NCBI RefSeq assembly: GCF_964355755.1
Contig: NC_092678.1
Span: forward strand, 4,064,922 to 4,128,921
Length of the DNA stretch: 64,000 nt
Direction of reading: 5' to 3'
From: Antedon mediterranea
Taxonomy: Eukaryota > Echinodermata > Crinoidea > Comatulida > Antedonidae
The position numbers were made by a program, and so were the translations under genes. Below the pieces are notes generated by a model. That model was not told the DNA's origin, searched no databases, and saw nothing but the letters and a program-made list of their open reading frames with translations. Below are positions 38,901 through 51,191 of this stretch, piece by piece; position 1 is the stretch's first letter; each line of letters opens with the position of its first letter.

Positions 38901-41900
38901 AGAACACGTATCATCTTGATAAATAGCAAAATAGTGTCCTCATTAACCGGTTGATCGATGCATACGTGGATATTACGCTGCAACTACATCGCTTAATGAC
39001 CTTTGAACTTATATACATATCAATTATTAAATGACATTTGTTAGAAGTAAGATGGTCGGAGTGTTCAAATTTTGATGTTGAGTAATTCATCAATATTCGA
39101 CAAACCAGGGAAGAGTCATTTCACTATTTCCTGGCCGCACGCGTTGAAAAGATGGTACAGGATTTGTACGCGCGCGTTGACTTCCTGTCTTGATGAACTA
39201 CCGGTAATTAGGAGACTTTTTATGATTTGTGAAATACTATATCTCATACTGTACATCGTTGAACTTCTGACTAAAAACTACATTCATTAAGATTCATTTA
39301 TGTATTTTTTGACAAATTGTTTAACCTCGAGTACAGACTCGTAATAATTTATGAAATTTAATAAACTAAAAACTACATTTAATAGAATTAATTTTAAATA
39401 TTTTTTTGTCGAAAGCAAAGCATTCCAATTTACTCTTCGTATGTGCCTAGAAAAATAAAAAGATAATTTAGAAAAACTATTTAAGTCACATAATGCCCTA
39501 AGAGAAAAACAATCTGCACGTTCACTCGTGGTACAATCTGAGTCATAGATCCTTACATAAAGAACACCCTTAAAATGATACCAAACCTACTATTAATGAA
39601 ATGGTACAATAAGCTACTGTATACACATACGATATAACATCTAACCATATAAACAAACATTTGAAGCCCGACTTTTATATCTTAATTACTGTATGACCCT
39701 TCGGTCATTAAGCAACTTTAAACATTGGACACAAGCAAGAAATCATTTTTATAAGAAATCCGTTAGTAGAGTCAATTGTTCTGGTATTTACCGGTGGGAA
39801 ATGCCACATACATAATGTATTTAAAAACAATTGTAATCGTCAAAATGGAAAACATTTGTTGTGTAAAAATATCACCAAAGCCCCACGGCACAATCGTCTA
39901 TATTTAGAAGTTTTCTACCAAAACAAAACACTTCGTTGTTGAGAAATAAGCATTATTGTCACCATTACGAAATTTTTTTTTGAATTGGTGTTTATCACTA
40001 TCATACTCTGCGCGATGATTTTGATGATATGCGACAATACTTTTCCATTTAGCCCCGAGCGACATATTTATGGAATGCGACAAAAGGCCATTTTTTGTGT
40101 CCATATTAGTACCAATGTCGTCGGTTGATCAGCATACTAAAGAAATTAAACCAAGCGGGACATTAAACAAATTGAGTCGTTTTCTCGTGGTACCACGTGC
40201 GCACTCTTGCTTTTGATAGTGTCCTATGCGCGTTGTAAACATGACGTATTATCGTGCGCGCGATTAAAGTGTCTATCGTAGTGAGGCAGTTGTCTTATTT
40301 CAAGACAAATTGATAAAAACATCTGATTAAATATGAACAAATATATTTCTTAATCCATTAGCGTAACTACAATCGGATCACTGTTTTGCCAAATGTAAGC
40401 TAATCATATAATAACCATCATTGATATATTTTTTTAGTTTTATTGGCAAGATAGCTAAAGTGTAGTGAAGTTTGCCTCTGGGCACACAATCGTCATAACA
40501 CAGACATAATGTTGTCTGAACTTTCGCATTTCCTCTGTCATCATCACCACATCTTGCATAGGATGATCATAATTTGAATATTATTTTTTCCTTTCAAACT
40601 ACTTTACTTTCTTCTTTTAAACTCTGTTTCTGCAGGTTTATCGGCATCCTTTGATCTTTAAACAAAAGAGAATTTCACCAAACAGACAACCGTAATTTGT
40701 ATATTCCTATGTTTATATAATAATACTAGAAATGATTTTAAAAATAAGCAGTCCTATGAATGTGTAAGCTCTCATAAATCACCGTCGGCCGGATAGCGCA
40801 TTGAGTAACAAATATTGAAAAAATATTATTTGAGTTTGGCATCGATACTTTTCAATAGTGACGTAACATAATTACGTATTTTGACACGCGGAATTTGTAC
40901 GTGCGCGTAAAATGGATGTGTTCATTGTGCTAATAGAATTATCAGCATATACACGCGTGTAATTTGTATTTGAATCCGCTATCGATTTTAAATCATATGA
41001 AACATATAGTGATAGTTTACTTAGCACTCGAATTTAACTCGAATAAATACACGATTTTACTAAATGACGTCTTTACGATGCAAAACCTTGGAAACGGTGA
41101 AGCGTTATTCCAATTTCTGATTAGTTTGTAAATTTGACTTCAAAATAATGTGTTAATTTCCAAGCAAGTAATTGAGAATTATGAATTTGATCAGCAATTA
41201 GCAGTGTTGTGATTAAATCTGGTAACATGTTCCCAGAAAAAATCAAGGACACTTTCTAGTTTGCATGTTTTAAATAAAAAAAACTATATTCGCGCAATAA
41301 AATTTTCCTTAAAAAGCAATTTTCTTTTGGCTTTCTTTTATTTGATAATCTTATTTGCTATATTGTTACTTGGCAAAATGCTTGTACGTTTTTTTTGCAC
41401 GTTAACTTTCTTACCATGCTGATAAATCTTCCAAAAAAATGTATCATATTTAGCCTATTGGTGGCGTTAAAAAATCTTATTACAATCTCGAGTTATTGTC
41501 ATCAATAAAATAGCACGACCCTGTCGCTCTTTGCAAAGTATTTCGCTCAAATTCTGGGTGCTTAATTGTTTATTTTATGATATTATACAATTCATTTAAG
41601 TTTCATTTCGACTTCCTTCCCTCAGGACTATTGTCAAAGGATTTATTACACAAAAATGTTAATTTTCTTTAACATATTCAATCATTAAGTCAGTCCAAAA
41701 GAATGTATATATAACCTCACACTGGGGAAACTGTAGAAGTGATTTAAAAAAAAGAGAAGATATTTGTCATGTCCAATCTAAATAGATCTAATTGAACGAG
41801 AATGTATTTAAATTGATTAATGTGAAGTCACAGTGGCGGGAAACCTGTTTGATCAGGACCAGATTAAAGACAACTGACATGATGTTAGATCCACACGACG

Positions 41901-42423
41901 ACTTATCTTGATGGCCGTCAAAGATATCGTTCCAACTGCGTTCAAAACGCGTTCCCATCATGAAATCAGCAAGAAACCAACGCAATTAGTCGGTCTTCAT
42001 ACTGTTAATTGTTAGGTCTGTGTTTGGTCCTCAAAGTTTTTGTGCAAGTATGTTGCATGTTTAATGTAATATTCTCTCGACAAGCTGATTGCCCGTACTA
42101 GTTTTCATCATGATTTAATTAACACGAATAAACCACTTCGCGGATTTAACTATGTAAACGAGCATTATCAATGAAGAGCGAGTCATTGGTTCTGGTCGCT
42201 TTTTTGTAAATGTTAAGAAACTTTAATTTAATTTAAATGTTTCAAATTATTTTAGAATCATATAACTGTGATGGTGCTAGTTACTACCGTATTCGTTAAT
42301 CGTGATTAATTTATAAATGTAATAATGCATAACGGTATAAACACGTAGCAACAAGCTGGGTAGGCCTACACGTTTGTTCATTGCTGTTATCGATATGTGT
42401 TATGTACTTAACAGGTTATCGTA

Positions 42424-42527
42424 GACGCAACGCAAGCGATTGGACCAATCACAATCGACAATAATACATCTCTTGTTGTCAAGTCACTTACGTTGCGCTT
42501 ACGTCCTATTAGGAACCAAGCTTTAGC
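42424..42527. mobile_element. Diverged copy of MITE family A
   Basis: Contains ACGCAACGCAAGCGATT, CCAATCACAA, CACTTACGTTGCGCTTACG and the right end TTAGGAACCAAGC. The left terminal repeat is missing. Confidence 0.6.
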
Positions 42528-45016
42528 TTTTGAACTTCAAATAACATACATAAGTTGCAATAAGCATTCCGGAATAAAATATTTGTTTAACAAACCTGAC
42601 CTATACACATGCATATTATCAACATTATTTATAAACGTTTGATCACATTATTTTAATATCGATCGATACTGGATTCAACAAAAATTATCAAACAGTAAAT
42701 TGACTCAGTGGCATACTCCGCCAAATCGTTTGTCCATATCACCAATACTGTTTGCATAAAATAGTACACAAAGTGTTACACTTCTGGTCTCGGTCTTATC
42801 TGAATATTCTTATCAAAGTACTCCATTTAAAAGAAGTATTAACAGCTATGCTGGTAAACCAAAGAATCCAAAATTGATTTTAATTTTTACACACAATAGG
42901 CCTATTTGGAAGAATGCTATATAACCATAATAACTATACAGGATGTGTTTAGTTGTTACTTTACATATACACTTCTCCAATAAATACCATAGTTTATGTT
43001 TGTTATTTGTTTCCAGTGGAAACTAATCTTTAGAAATTCGAAGGCACCCCCGTTTGATTGGAATTTCAGTCTGAATACAGCTTTACACCGAGATAGAAGC
43101 TCGTGAATCTTAGAAAGATTTAATAAAAGAATGTATCTTCTTACTCAAAACAAGACAATAAATATTAAGAAACAAAATAATCCACGAGTGTGCAATTGCA
43201 AAAAGGGGTCAATGATCTTGATCGCGAAGCAACCAATTCAAAGTGTCGGAAACAACAAGATACTAATTATATGTAATTCTATCATTCTATAAGATCCGCA
43301 ATATTTTTTATTATTTGCACACGCACAATCACGCATACGCATGGTGCGCACGCACCCACGATTTATTGCATAGATCATAATTGTTCAATTAAACGCACTA
43401 AATATGCCGGGACTTACAAATAATTAGTAAAAAGCTTACCTTACGGAAAACGAGAAGCTATTATTGAGTTTATTATTTACCACCTATATTATACATCATT
43501 GTCACAGAATAATGCATGATTAGGTCACGTTTTCAATTGTGGTATAATTAATGAACACAGCTGAAACAAACATAATTAAACAAAAAAATGTCATTGATGT
43601 CACGTTTAATGACGCATGCTTTTATAATTAATTACTTTGTACAATATTATAATAAAACAAAAAGAAGCCTTCGATGGTTTTATCGAATCTACAAACTTTG
43701 TAATAAACATACACTACAGTATCATTATAATATAATGCTCTGTAAAATTGTGCACCCTATGGATTGGATATTAGCAGTATTTGTCTGTGATGGCGCTAGT
43801 TACAATCGTATTGTATAAACGGGCATAAATAGGGAGGAGGGTTTGCTATTGTAACAAGCCAGATATTTATGTATATATTTCTTTTTTATGTCATGTATGA
43901 ATTTAGGTGAATTGTCGAATTTGGTTTAACTTGTCAGAAGATTTAATATTGGCCGACATCATGGGTCTATTGTTTAACTAATCTGGTTATATGTTACATT
44001 GTGTTAATTTTGAGAGTATGTATGGCATTGTCTGTCAAATCAGATTGTAAAAATGTAGATACGCTGTGTGTACTTTTTATTTCAATATAAATTATGAGTA
44101 CGATGTATCCACAGCTACCAAACAATTTATTGTAAATTGGAGCTTTTAGTATTAATCCGGTCACCGTGCTATTAGCACACAAAATTGACATTGGGCGACA
44201 CAACAGAATCTAGTGTGTGCTTTAATGTTTCTCGTTAAAAATAGACGATCTAAATCCCTTTCTTCTCATTGCATTCTGTTAATGTCGGTAAGATCTCGTA
44301 ACGAAAGTGAATATATAGATTTATAATATTAACTACTAAACTTGAATTTTTTCGCCAATTGTCAGTGTCATGTTACTCTGACAACTCCATTAAGTAAAAA
44401 CAATGATGAGGCCATTACTCGCTAGAGTATGTTTTACCATCAGATTTTAAAAATTGTGGATTGTCATTAATTTGAAGTGCGTTCACCGTTACGCGTAAAT
44501 CAGGTGCCTGCTGCATGCATAAAAGTAAACGCTTTACGCGGAAACATTGGGTATCAAATGATAATTAGCATAAACACTCGTCATAGGTTGATAATGTGTT
44601 ACGTGACTGTCTTAAACACATTTAAATCTCAGTTTCTTAATGCCTGTGTGTAAACAACCTGTTTTCCACTTTACATCGTAGCTAATTGGCGTTGCACTAA
44701 GAACGTTCACTATTACTACGCATAACCATGGCATTTCTCAGTGCTGTACATACTAAAGGTATCATCTAAATTATTTTCCACGCATTTTGCTTGAAATATG
44801 TTTATCTGGCTAACGAAATGTGGTAAAGAATTACGTTTATATTTTCGTCAACCATCCTTTTAAGAATTCGTTTTGGAATCAATATTGTTAATGGTAATCT
44901 TAACTCAAAATCGATAGTAGACAATAATATATGTTACTGTTCTACTTGGAAAGTGAAGTATTAAATGTCTATGTCTACGTAAAATAGATATTAGCTCAGA
45001 ACGTTTAAAAAACGTT

Positions 45017-45130
45017 ACTATCATTATTTGTGCGGGAAAGCTCTACTATCATTATTTGTACACGTAAGCTTTACTATCATTATTTGTACGCACAAGCTTT
45101 ATCAATTTTTCTACGCGTAAGCTTTACTAT
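45017..45130. repeat. 28 bp tandem repeat, four copies
   Basis: Units starting ACTATCATTATTTGT are at 45017, 45045 and 45073, with a diverged fourth near 45100. Each ends in a variant of CGTAAGCTTT. Confidence 0.9.
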
Positions 45131-46925
45131 AATTGTTTTTATGATCACTCAGATTCACCTGATAATATTAATTATGTATGAAGTACAATGTGAGTAGAGG
45201 CTAATACGACCCAAAGCTGTACCCCTTCTTGAAATTCTCATGTCTACTCTTGAAGACCTACTTTAGCCAGAGAGGTCATTCTTGTAGAGCTATCGTCCGA
45301 GCAAACTTGACCATCTCTCTGTGTGACCTAACAGTAACACAATTATGAAGAATCAATAACAATAACAGGTAGTTCACTTCGCAGCATGAACCAGTATTTG
45401 CGTTTTAAATTTTAACACAATTACTAAACATACACCTTGTGCTAGGCTGGGTAAAGTAAAGAAACTCAAGGCCTAACATAACTGCGATAACCTGTTCGAA
45501 ATTTATGTTGGAATGGTCTTATAACGAAAACAAGAGTATATACCCTAAGGAAAGTAAATAATACTACAGAGGTAATAAACAAACCCAATAAACGTGTGCT
45601 AAAGATTATCGTATCGTCTGATCAATTATCATTTTAAATTTACCAAAGTTGAATGGAATCTAGAATTACAGAAAATTCTCTAAACTTGGTGCTATCAATT
45701 TTTTTATATTTTAATCAACCGGTTCTAATAATAATCATTTGGTCGAACTGTTGTTTCTATTAATAACAAAAAGACACTTTTTTGTCGATGTTAAGAAAAA
45801 TAAATGTTGTGTCCTTTTAAATGACTTTCTTTTTAATCGTTTTCTTTTGAGTTCCTTCATTGTTTGTATGTAACTCATAATCTATCTATTTGTCCATACA
45901 ATTCTGTATTCTTTTTGTGTTGTTGGATGTTTCTCTATTTCATGACATGTATATCACAATTGTTCATATTAATTTATTTCTTGAAAGAAGAGTAACTTTA
46001 CATTGGTAAACGGTAACCAAAATGTATTGTGCTCTATGCTATATGATTCCTATGCGATTTAGTGCGCTTTAAGAAATTATGAAGTAGGCCTATTTGAAGA
46101 AATAATTTTTAAACTAGGAAAGGAAATGTTTTCATAGCTCATAACATGATCCAGTTAGTTTTCTATTTCCATTTTCCCTTCACAGAAATGTTTATAAATT
46201 ATCATTAGCTGAATGAATGATAAACCTCATTGCATCTTTGATTATTATTTCCTTAGGTAATGTAATTTCTTTAGTTTGTGAGGTAATGGAATTTGTATCG
46301 TTTTAAAACGAAATGCGATCGATTTTGGATTGTTAGTAACTATACACCAAGTGGGTAAGTATACTGACATTTCTGCCTTTATGGTGACGCATACGCATCT
46401 TACGTACTTTAAATTTCAAGTTAATTCATTATATTAAGCATAATATCGAAATGATAAATACATTTTGATGAGAATCGGAATGCTATGATACGTTGATGGA
46501 CCATTACTAAATAGCCCTTACTATTTTGTTATCCCATTGTGTGCGTGTAAAATCCACAAAGACAGCAGAGTACAATTAAAACAACAAGATACAAAACAAA
46601 AACAGGTTTACGTGTTCAAATGAAAATCTATCATTATCTACAACATTAAATATAGACCACCTTAATTATACATCGTTTAACAACAGCTAGGCTATATATC
46701 GTTTTAGATAGATAATAGTAATACATTCATGGTATTACACAATACTGATTTTACGGCTTGTTAACAAACGTAATTTGTTGTGATACAGTTATTATCTTTA
46801 TTTTTATATCAATATCTTTAATTTTTAAATTTTAATTATGATGTGAAACGCTTGATCAATTTAGAAAACTGCTATTATACGCAATTCATGGTTTTTTTTA
46901 AAAAATAAAAATAATATTTACTTAC

Positions 46926-47066
46926 ATGGTCCGTAAAGAAAAGTCGGCTAGTTATGTCCTCGTTGAATATAATTGTTTCAGTTTCAAGAAGAGGGTCTAA
47001 TTCATAGCAGGATGAAGTACGCCCGCGGAGAACTTCCCATACAGTCCGATCGTTCTCTGTGCTAGT
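46926..47066 (-). promoter_or_regulatory. Candidate 5' UTR exon and promoter of the H1-like receptor
   Basis: On the minus strand, an initiator-like TCACTA (A at about 47066) lies about 31 bases after a weak TATA-like GATAAATT. A GC-richer stretch follows and ends at a good donor, CCAT/GTAAG, at 46926. The exon contains a short upstream ORF: ATG GGA AGT, about 12 codons, closed by TGA. A leader exon is needed because the receptor coding exon starts directly behind a splice acceptor. Linking the two across 25.7 kb is inference. Confidence 0.4.
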
Positions 47067-47549
47067 GAGCGTGGATGCGGAACCAGAGTAGAATTTATCG
47101 TATTAAATCAATTGATAAATGTCACGATATAGCGAAATGTTACTAATGCTTGTAAAGCAAAGCGCCGGGTCAGTACGAAATCAAATACTGACAAAAGCAG
47201 CATGAACTCAATTCAGTGACGACGACGATGATGAGCAAAAATTAAGTTACAACCACATAATGAAACGGCACAACTTAATGCTTACAATTAGATACAATAG
47301 CCACGGAAGTATAATAACCAATCATTTCGAAAGAGACACTATTCAATAAGTCTATCATGTATGAACTTTTACATTCAATATGGTGGAAGTTCGTCTGTAA
47401 ATTACACATTATAATGATTACATTATGTAAATAAACACAAAGGTTATTTATATCCAGCGGAAAATATTACAAACTTCCGTCAAAGTTAATAGCATTCCAG
47501 GTCATAGACCTATGTTATCGGTCTACACACATTATAACATTGGGCCTAT

Positions 47550-48050
47550 ACATGGAAAGTCGTCTGGACCAATATTGAGACATGTGACCAAAAGAAGCAC
47601 GGGATACAGCTCAAACGTAAATGAAAGTCGTCTGAACGGATATCAATCCGTGAAACCAGAAGCAATGCTGCTACAACAAATCAAAGTCGTCTGAACCGAT
47701 GTCAAGTCGTGCAATAAAAAAAAAGCACGGGATACACTGCTACAACGAAAGTTGTCTGAACCAATATCAAGTCGTTCTATACACGGGATACACTGCTACA
47801 ACGAAAGTTGTCTGAACCAATATCAAGTCGTTCTATACACGTGATACACTGCTACAACGAAAGTCGTCTGAACCAATATCAAGTCGTTCTATACACGGGA
47901 TACACTGCTACAACGAAAGTTGTCTCAACCAATATTCAAGTCGTTATATACACTGGATACACTGCTACAACGAAAGTCGTCTGAACTGTTATCAAGTCGT
48001 GCTATACACGTGATGCGCTGCGACACGAAAGTTGTCTGAACGGATGTTTA
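47550..48050. repeat. Minisatellite, about 57 bp unit, about nine copies
   Basis: The unit runs AAAGTYGTCTGAACCAATAT, CAAGTCGT, TCTATACACGGGATACACTG, CTACAACG. Unit marks GTYGTCTSAAC are near 47560, 47625, 47684, 47749, 47807, 47863, 47920, 47977 and 48028. The central copies are nearly identical and the outer ones diverge. Confidence 0.93.
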
Positions 48051-49151
48051 TCAAAATGAGCCTCAACCACTATGCGTCCCGTCAAAACTATGAATGCATT
48101 TGCACCTTGACATTGATATTTATACGATATCACGACTATAAATCATCCAGTAATGGAAAGCCTGTGATAGATGTCTATACCAAAAACATTCACAACATAC
48201 AGATTGTGATGTTTATGTACGCGTAGTTTTCGATGGAATTTCAACCAAAACACGATGTGAACACATAAAATCAATCCCTATTGTAAATAAATATAAACAA
48301 CAGCATTTCGCCGCATGTGTTAATAGACCTATCCGACATGCAGCAGCTAGTGTCATCAATGATTTGTATTTGTACACGTCATTCAGACGTTGTGTTTGGT
48401 CCAACTCTTAGCTAACTTCAAACAAACGTATCATGTGATCTAAACAAACATGTTCACTGGTTTAAAGTGTACTGAATATATACATTTATTGACCTTTAAC
48501 CCTCTCGTTTTTTTTTGCTCCGCCTGTTTAAATAAATATCCATTTTTACGTATTTGTATTAGTTTGGCGTAGTAGCAAGGAAAGGGAGTCGTGCGTCCGA
48601 ACCACCATTCAGAGTCCAGCCCCCACGACCTGATTACGGCAATAAAGCCAATTTCAAGACTTAGTTGGTACTGTCCTATATCGATTCGAATGGCACATGC
48701 TATCAGACCTTTGTGATAGCCACGCGAAAGAACATTTGGCCGCAACTTAAGTGTGTTCTTACATCAAATATTGATATTGAATGGTATACACTAATGTAAA
48801 CCATTACAAAATGCTGAGAAATATGTTGATATAGTAGTCTGATAGGCCGGATACATTTCTACGTATAATACACGTCGTAGATGACGTAGTGTGGGAGTGA
48901 GATTATCATTGTTATCCTAATCATTGATTTAAACTATACTTTAAAACAAACTGATGGTGATTTAACGAAATCAGTGTGTTAGGCAAAATAACCCCAGACT
49001 TAAGCAAAATGTTTTACTAAGATGTAATCAGAATGTGTGGATCAGTGTTTGTGGATTTGTCTAGTATCACTATTGTTATTTCACATTAGTTTAGATGTTT
49101 AGACAGCAACCTACATGCTTGCAATCCAACTGTTGGGTTTTCAATTCAGAT

Positions 49152-49572
49152 TAAAGGGAAGGTCCGGAGATTAAATAACAAATCTGGAGATTAAAGGGCA
49201 AGTCCGGAGAGTAAAGAACAAGTCTGGAGATTAAAGAACAAGTCCGGAGGTTAAAGAACAAGTCTGGAGATTAAAGGGCAAGTCCGGTGAGTAAAAGACA
49301 AGTCTGGAGATTAAAGGGTAAGTCCGGAGATTAAAGAACAAGTCTGAAGATTAAAGGGCAAGTCCAGAGAATAAAGGGCAAGTCCGGAGAGTAAAGGACA
49401 AGTCCGGAGATTAAAGGGCAAGTCCGGAGAGTAAAGGACAAGTCCGGAGAGTAAAGGACAAGTCCGGAGATTAAAGGGCAAGTCTGGAGATTAAAGGGCA
49501 AGTCCAGAGAGTAAAGGACAAGTCTGGAGATTAAAGGGCAAGTCCAGAGAGTAAAAGACAAGTCTGGAGATT
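49152..49572. repeat. 20 bp minisatellite, about 21 copies
   Basis: Unit AAGTCYGGAGATTAAAGGGC with variants GAGTAAAGGAC and GATTAAAGAAC. Because 20 is not a multiple of 3 and the unit lacks stops on the minus strand, a long frame results (49331-49561); this is not a gene. Confidence 0.97.
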
Positions 49573-49599
49573 TAAAAACGTCGTGAATTTATAGTAATG

Positions 49600-50133
49600 T
49601 AATAAAACAGAAGGAAGTCGCGTCTGCAGCACGCGTATCGTCGAAACGTTTTTCATACTTTTTTGTAATGTTTGTTTTTATGGTAATACAATGCAAAAAG
49701 ATAAAATTAAACTTAATCGAATAGGAAATAGAGCAATTAGACTAGTAGGAGAGCACTTACCTGATGTTGAATCCTTGTATAAAGAAAATGTGTTAAAAAA
49801 AGTAAAAAGTATCATTGATGATGAAACACATCCTCTTCACAAACAATTTGCTCTCATGAATTCTGGCATAAGACTACGTGCACTTAATACCAAAACAAAA
49901 CGGTTTAGGTGCTCGTTTGTACCTAATGCTATACACTTATATAACTCCAGAGTACAAAGGTAAAATGTAACCGATAATTTTTATCTAATTTTAACAATTT
50001 TTAGCCTCTTAACTTTTTGTGTGTGTTTTTGTAAATTGTATTTTATATTTTTGTATTTTGCCAGTTTTCAAATCACATTTCTGTTTTTTAAATGGACAAT
50101 AAAGTATATATGACTATGACTATGACTATAAAG
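49600..50133 (+). mobile_element. 5'-truncated non-LTR retrotransposon, 3' end
   Basis: An open frame at 49691-49963 (90 aa) shows the C-terminal part of a LINE-type polyprotein: HPLHKQFALMNSGIRLRAL, then KTKRFRCSFVPNAIHLYNS, a pattern frequent after the reverse transcriptase domain in invertebrate non-LTR elements. After the stop come a T-rich 3' UTR and a tail of TGACTA repeats with AATAAAGTATA just before it, as in CR1/Rex-like 3' ends. The reverse transcriptase and endonuclease parts are absent, so the copy is dead on arrival. The left junction, somewhere between 49573 and 49690, is not sharply defined. Confidence 0.85.
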
Positions 50134-51152
50134 TGTTTAGTAAAAGGCGCGAAAATTATAGGAAAAAATGCGTGAAAACTAAATGCGCAAAAACTATAAA
50201 TAGATTGTCTAGCGAGAAACTAATCTCGTATGTAATTATAAAACAAACTCTTCTGATTTTAGTGCGTGTTAAATCGGCGCTTATGAATGTCATTTGTCTA
50301 TGATGTTTAATTAGAAAAATGACACAATCTTTAAACAGTAATTAAATTTATATGTCAATCTATAATTGAATATAAAGAATAGTAATTAAAAACAGAGAGA
50401 GGTTGTAGGTTCAAATCCAATATTGCGCTACATGACCAATACATTGTTACAGGATCCAATTTTGCAAGTTTATGGAGAAAGAGAAAACAACAATTTTAAG
50501 TATTAGATATTTGTAGCCACGAGGTACTGTATAGTATTATATTATGTTAATACAAATGTGTTTACTTTGCTACAGGAGAGAGAGAGGGACCTTTCGTAAT
50601 ATTAATCTAATTTGAAGGATTTATTTTAATCCAAAGCCAAGTACTCGAAATAGATTAAATCTTAAGATTAAATTTGCAGATATAGCGATAAGTATTGCAA
50701 TCATAATCGTATTGGTTGAAATGTATTTGTATATGTAAAAAGTATTGAATCTTCATTCTCTCCATTCTATCGATTTATTCGTATATTCATTCATCAATCC
50801 ACATTTCCTGTCTATTGATTGGTCGCGTGAAAGTTTATCTTTGTGCGCCTTTTCTTCACTATTGTAGTGGTGAAGAAGAAACAGCAAATTGCAAGGTAAT
50901 TTGGCCAATCACAAGCTGCAGTTTAAATGATTTGATCTGATTGGTACAGCACATTTTATCAATAAGAAATGATTGCAAAATTGTATAATTCATAAGCTTA
51001 ATACCTCAATAACTACGTTACGTAATATCACAGTTGTTTCAAGGCAATTTAACAACAGGATGCTGTTCTCCAGAGATCAAAGAATTTATCTGTGGCTGCG
51101 ATATGATCAGTTCCACGCCCCTTAACAGACACCGCGCGCCGCGGAGAATATG

Positions 51153-51191
51153 TATAAAGTACAGTGCTGTTGGTATTTTTCGCAGTCAGTC
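51153..51191 (+). promoter_or_regulatory. Candidate TATA/initiator core promoter
   Basis: TATAAA at 51153-51158 is followed 25-35 bases later by CGCAGTCAGTC, which offers CA and TCAGTC initiator matches. A GC-rich CGCGCGCCGCGGAG block lies just upstream. No downstream exon was identified; it could serve a leader exon of the ABHD14A-like gene 3.8 kb away. Confidence 0.35.

Larger units (their letters stand above)
21217..46925. other. About 25.7 kb without a recognised gene; presumed first intron of the H1-like receptor
   Basis: I found no ORF with recognisable domains or convincing exon structure on either strand. Items noted inside are an inverted-repeat element (29.1 kb), degenerate tandem repeats (30.7, 35.36, 35.5-35.9 and 45.0 kb), microsatellites, a 15-base-plus poly-G run near 33943, and relatives of MITE family A. 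If the leader exon at 46926-47066 belongs to the receptor, this is its intron and may hold regulatory DNA. Confidence 0.5.

Noticed and set aside
40790-40815. TAGCGCATTGAGTAAC, resembling a SINE A box
   Set aside because: No B box is found within the expected distance.
49331-49561. 76-codon minus-strand ORF with repeated LVLYS/PDLSF-type residues
   Set aside because: Produced by the 20 bp minisatellite; no splice signals or domain.
50405-50440. GGTTCAAATCC, a B-box-like motif suggesting a tRNA
   Set aside because: No A box or cloverleaf can be drawn upstream, and the flanks do not pair.
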